From positions 1-64,000 of the forward strand of contig NZ_BDBR01000043.1 in the NCBI RefSeq assembly GCF_001613085.1: a DNA stretch of 64,000 nt, in the 5' to 3' direction. Both the position numbers and the translations under genes were made by a program. The notes beneath the pieces were generated by a model that saw only the letters and a program-made list of their open reading frames with translations, did not search any database and was not told the origin of the DNA. This document shows, in pieces, positions 1 to 8,079 of this stretch. Source of the stretch: Nocardia salmonicida NBRC 13393 (GTDB taxonomy: Bacteria; Actinomycetota; Actinomycetes; Mycobacteriales; Mycobacteriaceae). Every line of letters starts with the position of its first letter. Position 1 is the first letter of the stretch.

Positions 1-1147
1 GCGTGAGGTACAGCTGGGTCGTGGTCAAGGAGACGTGGCCGAGGATCGCCTGCACGTCGAACAACGGCAGCTCCGGGTCGCTGGCCATCCGGTACGCCGC
101 TGTGTGACGCAGATCGTGCAGGGTCCAATTCGACCCGAGCAACGCCTGTGCCCGCGTGAACATTGCTCGCGCCGCCGGGTACGACAGCCGCCGCCACGGT
201 TGCCGCAATGTGAACCACAGCGGAAACCCCCGCCCCCGCGGCGCGCCGCGACGCCACAGCTCTTCCTGATAGATCCGCAACCACACGAACGCATCCGGCG
301 AGGCCGGAACTCGCTGGACCGCACCAGAACCTTTGCGCGTCACCGCGATCACCTGCTGACCAACATCCGGGCTGTCTTGCCCGGACGACAACAGTTCCTC
401 TGCACGCACACCCGTAGACACCCAGAACGCCAACAACGCACGATCCCGGGTCGACCGCAACCCCGCGAACACGCCGTTGAATTGCTCGTCCGGAATCCTC
501 CGCGGAATCCGCTTGGGCACCGTGGGACGGTAACGGCCCACGCGTTCGTTCCCGAACCTATCGGACGGATCGTGGTGCGCGTGCACGCGCCCAGCACGGC
601 GCACCCGATCCAGCGGGAATGGATTGACCAGCGGCCCGCACCCGATGCCCAACTGAAACTCGTAGAACGAACGCAACACCGTCTCCGCGTGAGCACGCGT
701 GGCCGCCGAGAATTTCACACCCTGGCCAGGTTTACCGGTGACCGGATTCAGGACCGCTAACTCTGTTGTCTCCGTGCCCTTCTCACCCCGACCGGCCGCC
801 CCCGCTTCGTCACCGCGATGCCGCCAATGTGGACGTACGGGCTTGTCGGCGATCTTCATCCACCGCGCAAAATCGCGGCCATCCGCTGGCATCGCGCGGT
901 CCCATTCCACCCCCAGCACAGTCAGGAAACGCCACCATCGCAACAGATCCAGCCCATAGGAGCGGATTGTCGACACCGAGCGATCCGATGCCTGCAACTC
1001 CGCGAAGAATCGTGTGGCAGAAGACACCACTTCACCATCCGCACCCAATAGGCGATACGGCTCCCACGCCGAATCCGTCCGCTCCAACCGGCCGACCATA
1101 GGCAGCACCAACACGTCGAGGTCTCTGGGCCGCTCGTCATCGCGCAT
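1..1147 (-). CDS. Tyrosine recombinase / site-specific integrase (3' end cut by window)
   Basis: Site-specific recombinase expected to integrate, excise or resolve the element. The frame opens at the ATG at 1147 and is still open at base 1, after about 382 codons. An N-terminal SAM-like core-binding region (about residues 40-180) precedes the catalytic domain. All expected active-site residues are visible: Arg in STGVRAEE (about 248), Lys in TRKGSG, HDLRHT (about 343), the His of ILGH and the nucleophilic Tyr in TTTQLYL (about 380). Only a short tail is missing, so the enzyme looks intact. It is divergent from the genes at 1435 onward. No att site or tRNA gene is seen beside it within the window, so whether it integrates the element or resolves multimers cannot be decided. 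Confidence 0.93.
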   Translation of the reverse strand, partial: MRDDERPRDLDVLVLPMVGRLERTDSAWEPYRLLGADGEVVSSATRFFAELQASDRSVSTIRSYGLDLLRWWRFLTVLGVEWDRAMPADGRDFARWMKIADKPVRPHWRHRGDEAGAAGRGEKGTETTELAVLNPVTGKPGQGVKFSAATRAHAETVLRSFYEFQLGIGCGPLVNPFPLDRVRRAGRVHAHHDPSDRFGNERVGRYRPTVPKRIPRRIPDEQFNGVFAGLRSTRDRALLAFWVSTGVRAEELLSSGQDSPDVGQQVIAVTRKGSGAVQRVPASPDAFVWLRIYQEELWRRGAPRGRGFPLWFTLRQPWRRLSYPAARAMFTRAQALLGSNWTLHDLRHTAAYRMASDPELPLFDVQAILGHVSLTTTQLYLT

Positions 1148-1434
1148 GGCGGCAGAAGCTATCAGCGAACGGCGTTGACCTGCAATAACTACGACGCTAG
1201 TTCAGTTAACACGCCAGCGGTCATCGTCGGCGGGCAGTTGGCCCGCCGTGGCCAGCATCGCGGCGTAGTGCGGCAATCGGGTCATCCGGCCCTCGCCATC
1301 ACCTGATCAGTCCCACGGACACAGTCAGCAAACATTCAGCATATGCCCTGGTTATCGCACTCGGCTGTCGCGACGCCGCAGGACAACCCCACCGGTTCGA
1401 AGCCGAGATTTCCTCAACGCTCAGGAGGTCTGTC

Positions 1435-1719
1435 ATGTCCACATCCACCACCGAAATCGCTTCCCCGACCGACCCAGCAACCACCACCGGTGTGCCGGGC
1501 GTTGTCGACTCGATCGAGCGCGCGGAGTTCGTCAGACGCGAGCATTTGGGCATCGCTGGCCCGATCAGCGCGCTGACCGACGAGACGGCGATCGCTGGAT
1601 GGCGCGCGGACTATCCCCGGTGGAGGGGACGGCACTGGACCTACACCGCCGACAACGACGGTGTTCTGCGTCTACGGCCGGTCAACGTCGCTCGTGCCGC
1701 CCGTCGCCGCAGCGCCTGA
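1435..1719 (+). CDS. Hypothetical protein, 94 aa
   Basis: Small protein of unknown function. The ATG follows a strong AGGAGG ribosome-binding site, which fixes the start. The N-terminal third is Ser/Thr/Pro-rich and probably disordered. The second half contains WRADYPRWRGRHWTY and ends in an Arg/Ala-rich basic tail, which could bind nucleic acid (inference). A strong hairpin follows at 1741-1773, so the gene may be transcribed on its own, ahead of the ParB gene. The 287 bases upstream, between it and the divergent integrase, hold no gene I can support and probably contain the promoters of both. Confidence 0.7.
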   Translation: MSTSTTEIASPTDPATTTGVPGVVDSIERAEFVRREHLGIAGPISALTDETAIAGWRADYPRWRGRHWTYTADNDGVLRLRPVNVARAARRRSA

Positions 1720-1740
1720 CTCTGTCCCACACCCACCTGA

Positions 1741-1773
1741 CCAGCGCGCCCACCGGCTCCGTGGGTGCGCTGG
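1741..1773 (+). terminator. Intergenic hairpin followed by T-run
   Basis: Two 13-base arms (1741-1753 and 1761-1773) pair with one G-T mismatch around a 7-base loop and are followed by TTT. It sits only 25 bases before the ParB start codon, so it may act as a terminator for the 94-residue gene or as an attenuator or leader structure for ParB. Confidence 0.7.
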
Positions 1774-1798
1774 TTTCGTATTCCGGAAAGGAATTCCT

Positions 1799-3532
1799 AT
1801 GCCCGCCACCCTGGCCGAACCCGGCACCCACGAGCTCACCGAGACCGAGCAGATCGAACCCAACCCACGCGACGCTGAGGACAACCCCGACGCCGACGCC
1901 ACTACTTCGCCGAACGCCGCGCTGGAGGTGGTGCCGCCGCTCAATGCCGAGGCCGGTTTCCGTGATCCTCGTGAGCTGGTGATCGGGGAGAACATCCGCC
2001 AGGAGTTCGACCCCGCCGACCATCCGAAGCAGGCCGCCTCGATCCAGGCGTTCGGGGTGCAGGCACCGGTACTCGTCGAACGCGAGACCGACGGCAGCTT
2101 GCATGTCCTCGACGGTCAGGTCCGCACCCTGATCGCCATCACAGAAGGTGTGGGCACGGTGCCGGTGTGGATCACCGACGTCGACACCAGCATCGAGATC
2201 AATGAACGCCGGATCACCCGGGCGCTGCGTCAGCTCAATCTCAACGACCGGCGCATCCCGATCACCGATGCCGACCGCGCCGGCGGCGTCGCGTTGATGC
2301 TCGACCTCGGTGCCAGCGTGACCCGCATCGCCGAGGGATTGCAGACCGAGCACGCCAAGATCCGCACCGCAGGGGTGATCGGTCGATCCGCCACCGCACG
2401 CGGGCTGCTCGACGATTCCCAGTACTCGCTGCCTCAGCTCGAGACGATCGCGCACTACGAGGCGCTCGGCGACACCGACGCCGTGGCCCAGCTCAGTTTC
2501 CCCCGCATCAACTTCAGATATCGCGCCACCTTGATCGAGCAAGATCGAGCCATGACCCGTGCCCGGCTGGCCGCGGCACTTCCCTACGCCGAGATCGGGT
2601 TCGGCGTCCTGACCGAGGACCCCGACCTCGCCACCGAACCCACCAACCTGATCCCTGCCACCGACCTTGTCACCGGTGAGGGTGAGACGGTGACCGAGAC
2701 CGAGATCTACGCCGATGCCTATCGGTGGGCGGTCTATGTTGTTGTCGACGACAGCGACGCTGATCTCATTGCCGAGGACACCGGGGAGCTCGTCGATCCC
2801 GACACCGTCGACTGGGACGCCACCGAACCCGGTATAGAACCGGGCGAGGGGTTGCGCAGCGCTCACGGGCTGGTGACCCGACAGCGATGGGTTCCCGCCT
2901 ACTACCTGCTCGCCGAACACCTGCCTGCCAGCGGACTCCAGGTCCCTGTCCCCGAGCCCGTTGTCGACCGTGCCGACGATCCCGTCGACGCGACCGACAC
3001 CGAGCAGGCTGACCGGGAGGCAGCGCGGGCGGCGCGGCGGCGGGTGATCGAGTTGAACAAGCAGGGCTCGGCCGCCAAGATCCGCCGCATCGAGTTCCTG
3101 ACCGAACTGCTCACCGCGCGGACAGCCCCACCCGGGACCGCGATGTTCGTCGCCACGTCGCTGAACCGGGAACCAGGGTTGCTCGCGAGCTGGGGCGCAT
3201 CCACCACGACACACAAACTCTTGGGCGTCACCAGCACCGGCGAACTCACCGAGAAGATCGCCGCAGCGGCGACTGGGCGCGCGTGGGTAATCGTGCTCGC
3301 ACTGGTCCTCGGTGCCCTCGAGTCGCAGATCGAAAAGGACTCCTGGCGCAGGCCCCCGTCCGGGGCAGGCCGGTATCTGAACTTTCTCGCCGACCTCGGC
3401 GCGAGGAAAGGCTTCGCGCTTGTCGATGTCGAACGCGCTATCACCGGCGAGATCGACTACAACGACATCGATCTCGACAACCCGGCCGCCGCGCCGGTCG
3501 GGGACGAAATGGTCGAAGCCCTCGCCGCCTGA
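1799..3532 (+). CDS. ParB/RepB/Spo0J N-terminal-domain protein, 577 aa
   Basis: The N-terminal half carries a ParB-like domain: ENIRQEF at about residue 60, then PADHPKQAASIQAFGVQAPV, a DG-V-DGQVRTLIAI core, and a helical HTH-like region at about 110-190. This suggests a sequence-specific DNA-binding partition or regulatory protein. It is much larger than chromosomal ParB (about 300-350 aa). The C-terminal half has an acidic middle and a Lys/Arg-rich segment typical of large actinobacterial plasmid ParB-domain proteins. The ATG at 1799 is preferred over an upstream in-frame codon at 1661 because it follows GGAAAGGA and lies beyond the hairpin at 1741-1773. No ParA gene is adjacent and no parS cluster was recognised, so a role in segregation is inferred from the domain only. 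Confidence 0.85.
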   Translation: MPATLAEPGTHELTETEQIEPNPRDAEDNPDADATTSPNAALEVVPPLNAEAGFRDPRELVIGENIRQEFDPADHPKQAASIQAFGVQAPVLVERETDGSLHVLDGQVRTLIAITEGVGTVPVWITDVDTSIEINERRITRALRQLNLNDRRIPITDADRAGGVALMLDLGASVTRIAEGLQTEHAKIRTAGVIGRSATARGLLDDSQYSLPQLETIAHYEALGDTDAVAQLSFPRINFRYRATLIEQDRAMTRARLAAALPYAEIGFGVLTEDPDLATEPTNLIPATDLVTGEGETVTETEIYADAYRWAVYVVVDDSDADLIAEDTGELVDPDTVDWDATEPGIEPGEGLRSAHGLVTRQRWVPAYYLLAEHLPASGLQVPVPEPVVDRADDPVDATDTEQADREAARAARRRVIELNKQGSAAKIRRIEFLTELLTARTAPPGTAMFVATSLNREPGLLASWGASTTTHKLLGVTSTGELTEKIAAAATGRAWVIVLALVLGALESQIEKDSWRRPPSGAGRYLNFLADLGARKGFALVDVERAITGEIDYNDIDLDNPAAAPVGDEMVEALAA

Positions 3533-3567
3533 TTTGGGTGGCTTGCAGCAGACGGTGGGCGTGTTGC

Positions 3568-3597
3568 GCCCCGGTCCGGAGGGGATTGGACCGGGGC
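3568..3597 (+). terminator. Rho-independent-like terminator after the ParB gene
   Basis: Perfect 10-base arms (3568-3577 and 3588-3597, GCCCCGGTCC and its complement) around a 10-base loop, 35 bases after the ParB stop codon. This is a very stable GC stem without a long T-run, as is usual in actinobacteria. Confidence 0.75.
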
Positions 3598-3795
3598 ATC
3601 ATTGACCGTAGCGACATTGTTGTGCCCGCGCCTGCCGCCAATTTCTTTGTCAGCTGGTAGCGGAAGATGTTGAGGCTTAGCAACTTTCATTCCGCAGGCA
3701 CCACTGACGACGAGTGTCCGACCGCGCCGATCCAACGTGACACCGACTGCGAATCACTGCTGCTCGGTCGTTGGCTGCGCAGCGATCGAGTGATG

Positions 3796-3850
3796 GCCGG
3801 TCGACGTGGCCACAGCGAAGCGGAGCCGCTTCGTGCCACGTCGACCCGGC
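3796..3850. repeat. Nested inverted repeat in the 3533-3905 intergenic region
   Basis: Outer arms 3799-3810 and 3835-3846 are a perfect 12-base inverted repeat (GGTCGACGTGGC), extended three further bases on each side by one bulge. Inside it, 3816-3822 and 3827-3833 form a second perfect stem. It lies just beyond the 3' end of the minus-strand gene at 3906-4427. It could terminate that gene or act as a protein-binding palindrome. The rest of this roughly 370-base gap holds the ParB terminator and no gene I can support. Confidence 0.75.
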
Positions 3851-3905
3851 AATCGGTGGCCGAGGCGTTCTGAAACCCGGTATGCCCGATCCGATCCGAT
3901 CGTGG

Positions 3906-4427
3906 TCAGTCAGGCAGATAGCGGATCGGCACCGCACGCTCGATACCGGCGGCGTCGAGATCTGCCAGCGTGAACACCAGCTGCGCGCGCTCGCCCAGCA
4001 ACCCGGTCAGCAACAGGTCCAACAGCGCCCGATGCTTGGACCGCGACGCTTCCACCGTCGTGCGCAGGTCCACCACCATCGACCGGTGTGCTTGACCGAT
4101 ACCGAGATCATCGAGCGCCTCGAGCAGTGCCCCGGCTTCGAGGTAGCCGTCCCACGGGCTGCCGGTGCGTAGCAACGACTTCGCGGCATTGAGGACCAGG
4201 CCGTGCACATACCGGGCCCGATTCCAACCGACGGCCTTGCGCGAGGTCGGCAGATCGAAGTCGAACAGTCCACACAGACCGTCGAAGTAGGCACGACGCT
4301 CCTCGGCCATCGGGCGCGGATTCTCTTCGTCGGCGACCGCATCGATATAGGCATCGCGTAGCTCGGTCAACCCGAAAATGGTCGGCGGATTCGGTACCAA
4401 GCTCGCGTAGTCGTCATCGGGCAGCAT
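3906..4427 (-). CDS. Hypothetical protein, 173 aa
   Basis: No family recognised. The predicted protein is soluble, mostly helical and acidic, with no signal peptide or membrane segment. Amino-acid usage is ordinary for a real gene (for example VGWNRARYVHGLVLNAAKSLL and HRALLDLLLTGLLGERAQLVF), and the frame is the only sensible one here. It is encoded opposite to the flanking backbone genes, with the nested palindrome at 3796-3850 just beyond its stop. No strong ribosome-binding site is visible, so the exact start is uncertain. Confidence 0.65.
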   Translation of the reverse strand: MLPDDDYASLVPNPPTIFGLTELRDAYIDAVADEENPRPMAEERRAYFDGLCGLFDFDLPTSRKAVGWNRARYVHGLVLNAAKSLLRTGSPWDGYLEAGALLEALDDLGIGQAHRSMVVDLRTTVEASRSKHRALLDLLLTGLLGERAQLVFTLADLDAAGIERAVPIRYLPD

Positions 4428-4676
4428 GCTGCCATTGTCGCCACTGTGGTGGTACCTCGGGCCGATCGCGCGGTGGATGTGTAGATCCGATGAGCGATCA
4501 CCCTGTCGGCGCGGCTCTAGCCGGTCCAGACCAATAACTCTGCGCGGCCTCGTAGCCCGGCGCAGACACGCCCGTTCACAGCAAGGTCAGTCCTGTCGGC
4601 GCCGACCACGTAGGCCGGCGAGAACTTCACGCGGATTCGTCCGCAATATCGTGCGCGAGTCCGAAAGGGACCTGTC

Positions 4677-5789
4677 ATGGAAGCCAAGGATGAAGTCCGC
4701 GCCCCCGAGTTCGATGAGCCCGTCCGCGATCCCGATCCGGCGGAGGGCAACATCGCTTTGGGCCGGGTCGCCGATCCCGGGGAGTTGATCTCCGCGATTC
4801 CGGCGATGCTCGGATTCTGTCCCACCCGGTCACTGGTGGTGGCGTTGCTCGGTTCCCACCCTGAGAACGAAGGCGTCCAGGTGATCGGTGCCGTGACCCG
4901 GTTCGACATCGACTCCGCCGCAGGCCCTGCCGAAGCCCGTGGTCTGGCGCGCATGTTGGAATCGGTACGTCAGTGCCAGAACTCCAGTTCCACGATGGTC
5001 GTCGTCATCGACGACCGCCCGACCTGGTCGACCAACGCAGAATATCTGCTGGGCCACCTCGCTCGAGCAGGGATCGAGCCCAGTCACGCTTGGTGGGTCG
5101 CGCAGATCGCGACGGGTGTCGAGTACCGGGACCTGTTGAGACACGGCCGCGATGGCAGCGTGGGTGATCCTCGCGCCTCCACCGTCGCGTTCGCTCGGGT
5201 CGTCTGCGGCCACCAGATCTACGCCGCACGTCACGAACTCGCCGACCTGCTCGACTCAGACCCGGTCCTCGCCCAGCAGGTTTTGCCCTATCGCGGTGGC
5301 GCTGTTGCCCGCTACCGCGACGACCTCGCCGCCGCGCGCACCCCCGATCGCGTGCGCGAGCTCCGACGTGACCGCATTCTGTGGGTCCTGTCTCAGATCA
5401 GCACAGCGGAAGAAGAGCGGCCCAGCGCACAGGATCTCGCCATGGTTGTCGCGCTGCTGCGCGACCGGACCATCCGCGACATCATGTACGGCCTCGCCCG
5501 CAGCCAGTACCACAGCGCGGCAGAGGCGCTATGGCGCCAGATCGCGTCGGCGACCGACGGTCTCGACCGCGCCGAGGCCGCCACCATGTTCGCCTACAGC
5601 GCCTACCACCGCGCGAACACCGTGCTCGCTGGGATCGCGATCGCGACCGCACTCGACGCTGAGCCGACCCACGCCATGGCGGAACTGCTGGCGATCGCGC
5701 TCGACGAGCACCTGCCCCCCGAAGAGATCCGGAGCCTGGCCGAGGCCGGAGTGGTGGTCGCGGCCGACCTCTGCCTCGACATCACCTGA
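4677..5789 (+). CDS. DUF4192 domain-containing protein, 370 aa
   Basis: The region at about residues 29-60 (VADPGELISAIPAMLGF followed by CPTRSLVVALLG) is the signature start of DUF4192, which covers most of the protein. DUF4192 proteins are common on actinobacterial chromosomes and plasmids and have no established function. The C-terminal third is helical, with repeat-like Ala-rich segments (AEALWRQIA, AATMFAYSAYHRANTVLAGIAIATAL). This is the part where such proteins are often described as related to tetratricopeptide-like regions. It is followed 90 bases later by the LPD29-like gene and probably shares its transcript. Membership in the backbone block suggests a plasmid maintenance or transfer role, which is inference. 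Confidence 0.88.
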   Translation: MEAKDEVRAPEFDEPVRDPDPAEGNIALGRVADPGELISAIPAMLGFCPTRSLVVALLGSHPENEGVQVIGAVTRFDIDSAAGPAEARGLARMLESVRQCQNSSSTMVVVIDDRPTWSTNAEYLLGHLARAGIEPSHAWWVAQIATGVEYRDLLRHGRDGSVGDPRASTVAFARVVCGHQIYAARHELADLLDSDPVLAQQVLPYRGGAVARYRDDLAAARTPDRVRELRRDRILWVLSQISTAEEERPSAQDLAMVVALLRDRTIRDIMYGLARSQYHSAAEALWRQIASATDGLDRAEAATMFAYSAYHRANTVLAGIAIATALDAEPTHAMAELLAIALDEHLPPEEIRSLAEAGVVVAADLCLDIT

Positions 5790-5878
5790 TTGGCGGCTCT
5801 CAGATCCGCGCGTTCGGCACAACCTTCGCCACATCCGAGCCAATGCCGGACACCGGCGGTATCGAACAGGACCAGCTG

Positions 5879-6595
5879 ATGCCACGACTACACATCAATG
5901 ACCGATTCCGCGTCCTGGACGAGTCCGCGCGCACCATCGTCGCCGACGGCTTGTCGGTCGAGGAGGTCCACGCGACGCTGGAGCAGATCCTCACCGATCA
6001 CAGCGACACCGATCCGACCGTGGGGATATGCCGATTCTGGGAGCGGGCCCGAGTCCAGGGGCCGAGTTTCTATACCTGGTACCGGATCCTGCCGGTCCAA
6101 CCCGATGACGCCGACGCCAACACCCAACTGCTCGCCGCGGCACTGCGCCGCCGCTGGCCCGACGCCGCGTTCACTGTCATGCCGATCGGCGACAGGTCGG
6201 TGTCGATTCGTTGGATCGACGGCCCCTCCAACCTGGCCGTGTACGACTACTGCCTGCACGTCGCAGGCCCCCGCGGCACCTTCGCCTCCGCGAAGTACAT
6301 ACGGATCCTCACCCACAGCGCATGGCAGTCCATCGCCAGCCACGTCGAGGCGTGGTTGCCGGTCACGGTGCCGCGTACCGAGACCGGCGACATCGACTGG
6401 CTCGCAGCGCAAACGATCGAACTCGACGGTGCCACCTCGGTCGCTGGTCACCGTGTGTGCCACGAGCCCCACCTGATCTCACTCACCCTCGGTGAACTCC
6501 TGCGACACCTGCCCGACGCCTACGACCTGACCGACCACCACGGCCCGACCATCGCGCCCGTACACCCACAGGAGCCCGATGCCGAACAACCCTGA
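5879..6595 (+). CDS. LPD29-like domain protein, 238 aa
   Basis: The central part (about residues 70-110) reads as a segment of charged helix, LAAALRRRWPDAAFTV, then SVSIRWIDGPS. This resembles LPD29, a small domain of large polyvalent proteins carried by conjugative elements and phages (L-R-FP--FSV--SIRVSWTDGP). The match is by eye and moderate. The ATG at 5879 is chosen over one at 5843 because AGGACC precedes it at suitable spacing. Its 3' end overlaps the next gene by 17 bases, so the two are probably translationally coupled. No signal peptide or membrane segment is present. Confidence 0.7.
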   Translation: MPRLHINDRFRVLDESARTIVADGLSVEEVHATLEQILTDHSDTDPTVGICRFWERARVQGPSFYTWYRILPVQPDDADANTQLLAAALRRRWPDAAFTVMPIGDRSVSIRWIDGPSNLAVYDYCLHVAGPRGTFASAKYIRILTHSAWQSIASHVEAWLPVTVPRTETGDIDWLAAQTIELDGATSVAGHRVCHEPHLISLTLGELLRHLPDAYDLTDHHGPTIAPVHPQEPDAEQP

Positions 6596-7013
6596 GGACT
6601 TCACGACCCGCATCACCGGGACTCAACGTGACCTGGTGATCGTCGGTCACGTGCTCACTCACGACTGCGACGCACCGCAAGGCGCGGTGGTCACCCCGTT
6701 CCCCGAAATCGATTTCCACCAGTGGACCCGCACCTCCCACGAGCCTGTCGCGTTGGTCTTGTCGTATTGGGATCAGTCGGTGGTGTTGGCCAGCCCTGAG
6801 GAAATGCGGCGGCCACCTGATGCCTCGAGCAGCAGGTTCACCGGCAGCCTCGTCCCGGTCTGGTTCCACCGACCGAGCAGCCAGCTCGTGCTCGCACCCC
6901 ACTACTTCGCCGGGAGCAACAAAGGTACGGCCCCGATACCCGCCGGTGTCCGCGCGCACCTGCCCCATGCCCCCGACACCATCAACAACCTCTACAACGA
7001 CCTCGTCAAATAG
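6579..7013 (+). CDS. Hypothetical protein, 144 aa
   Basis: Unrecognised soluble protein. It starts inside the 3' end of the preceding LPD29-like gene, 6 bases after an AGGAGCC ribosome-binding site, and is presumably coupled to it. It is rich in His, Trp and Pro (for example FHQWTRTSHEPVALVLSYWDQ and VWFHRPSSQLVLAPHYF) and looks like a compact beta-rich domain. The single-stranded-DNA-binding protein gene follows 119 bases later. Confidence 0.72.
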   Translation: MPNNPEDFTTRITGTQRDLVIVGHVLTHDCDAPQGAVVTPFPEIDFHQWTRTSHEPVALVLSYWDQSVVLASPEEMRRPPDASSSRFTGSLVPVWFHRPSSQLVLAPHYFAGSNKGTAPIPAGVRAHLPHAPDTINNLYNDLVK

Positions 7014-7132
7014 CAACGCCCTGTGCCGGTATCCACCTGTGGGTCCGCCCTCACCCATCACCGGTCGGGCTCCGACGCCTGGCCAACTGCCTGACGTCCT
7101 CGATGTGTCCTCACGATCAGAAAGGTCCGACT

Positions 7133-7693
7133 ATGCCCAGCGAGCCGACACTGCCCTTGGTAGGCAACTTGGCCTCCGAGATAGAGCTCACTTTCACACC
7201 TGCGGGTGTGGCGGTGGCCCACTTCACCGTCGCTTCCACGCCACGGGTCTTCGACCGCAACACCGGCCAATGGCGTGACGGTGACCCGTTGTTCCTGCGT
7301 TGCAACATCTGGCGCGAGGCCGCCGAGAATGCCGCGGAGTCGTTGTCCAGGGGCGCGCGAGTTCTGGTGATGGGACGGCTCAAGCAGCGCAGCTACGAAA
7401 CCCGCGAGGGCGACAAGCGCACCATCTACGAGATCGAGGTCGACGAGCTCGGGCCCAGCTTGCGTTTCGCCCGCGCCCAAGTTACCCGCACCACCGGCCG
7501 GACTAGCGGCGGTGGGTTCGGCCAGCGCGACGCCACGGTACCCACCACCCATACGAGCAGCGAGACCCCCACGGCGAGCGGGCCCGCGGCTCCATGGGCC
7601 GGTGACGCCACCGATCGTGATGATCGGCGTGAGTCGTGGGAAACGCCTGTACTCGCTGGTGCCGGTGCAGGTTTCGGCGAACCACCGTTCTGA
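7133..7693 (+). CDS. ssb: Single-stranded DNA-binding protein, 186 aa
   Basis: OB-fold SSB protecting single-stranded DNA during plasmid replication and conjugative transfer. N-terminal LVGNLASEIELTFTPAGVAVA, FTVAST and D-LFLRCNIWREAAENAAESL are hallmark SSB core motifs, and GARVLVMGRLKQRSYETREG is the conserved strand-loop near residue 80. The disordered C-terminal linker ends in GEPPF, a version of the acidic partner-binding tip that lacks the usual run of acidic residues. The ATG at 7133 is chosen because AGAAAGG lies 8-10 bases upstream; an in-frame codon at 7103 has no site. The gene ends just before the large palindromic region at 7779-7992. Confidence 0.95.
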   Translation: MPSEPTLPLVGNLASEIELTFTPAGVAVAHFTVASTPRVFDRNTGQWRDGDPLFLRCNIWREAAENAAESLSRGARVLVMGRLKQRSYETREGDKRTIYEIEVDELGPSLRFARAQVTRTTGRTSGGGFGQRDATVPTTHTSSETPTASGPAAPWAGDATDRDDRRESWETPVLAGAGAGFGEPPF

Positions 7694-7778
7694 GCGCGCC
7701 GGTCTCCTGACCGCATCCGGATAGGTCGGCGGCCGACGGTCGTGAGGTTGTCGGGAGGTGGTGTGTCCGGGTGACGGT

Positions 7779-7992
7779 CTGGGGTGGGCCCAGCCGATCG
7801 AGGGCTACCAGGACCGCGTGCGCCACGCCATCGGGCCCGCGCCCGGCACAAACGAATTCCCCGCGCCACCACCAGCCCCACCCACTGGTCTTGCTGTCAG
7901 CGCGGGGAATTCGTTTCCGCACGCCCAGGCGCGTTCCCGCCGTCGTGTCGCCCACGGTCCTGGTCGGTAGCCCTCGGCTGGGCCCACCCCAG
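7779..7992. repeat. Long nested inverted repeat between ssb and the zinc-finger gene
   Basis: The outer arms 7779-7809 and 7966-7992 match over 27 bases, with a single 4-base insertion in the left arm (CTGGGGTGGGCCCAGCC... on each strand). Next to them, ACCAGGACCG is also inverted on both sides. The inner arms 7850-7866 and 7900-7916 form a perfect 17-base stem (AAACGAATTCCCCGCGC). The whole 214-base region can fold into a long, partly bulged cruciform. It is non-coding and fills most of the 387 bases between ssb and the start at 8080. Confidence 0.9.
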
Positions 7993-8079
7993 CCCGGCAC
8001 CCTCTTTTGTGCGAAAAGCGTGGCAGTTCCAGCGCGCCCGGGTGCCGTCGAATCTCTCGTCCTAGTCAGGAGATCTGCT

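Noticed and set aside
35..760. Plus-strand open frame of 241 codons at the left edge
   Set aside because: Arg/Pro-rich shadow of the integrase, whose catalytic motifs are all on the minus strand.
1682..3214. Minus-strand open frame of 510 codons
   Set aside because: Antisense of the ParB-domain gene with biased composition; the plus strand has a recognisable domain and ribosome-binding site.
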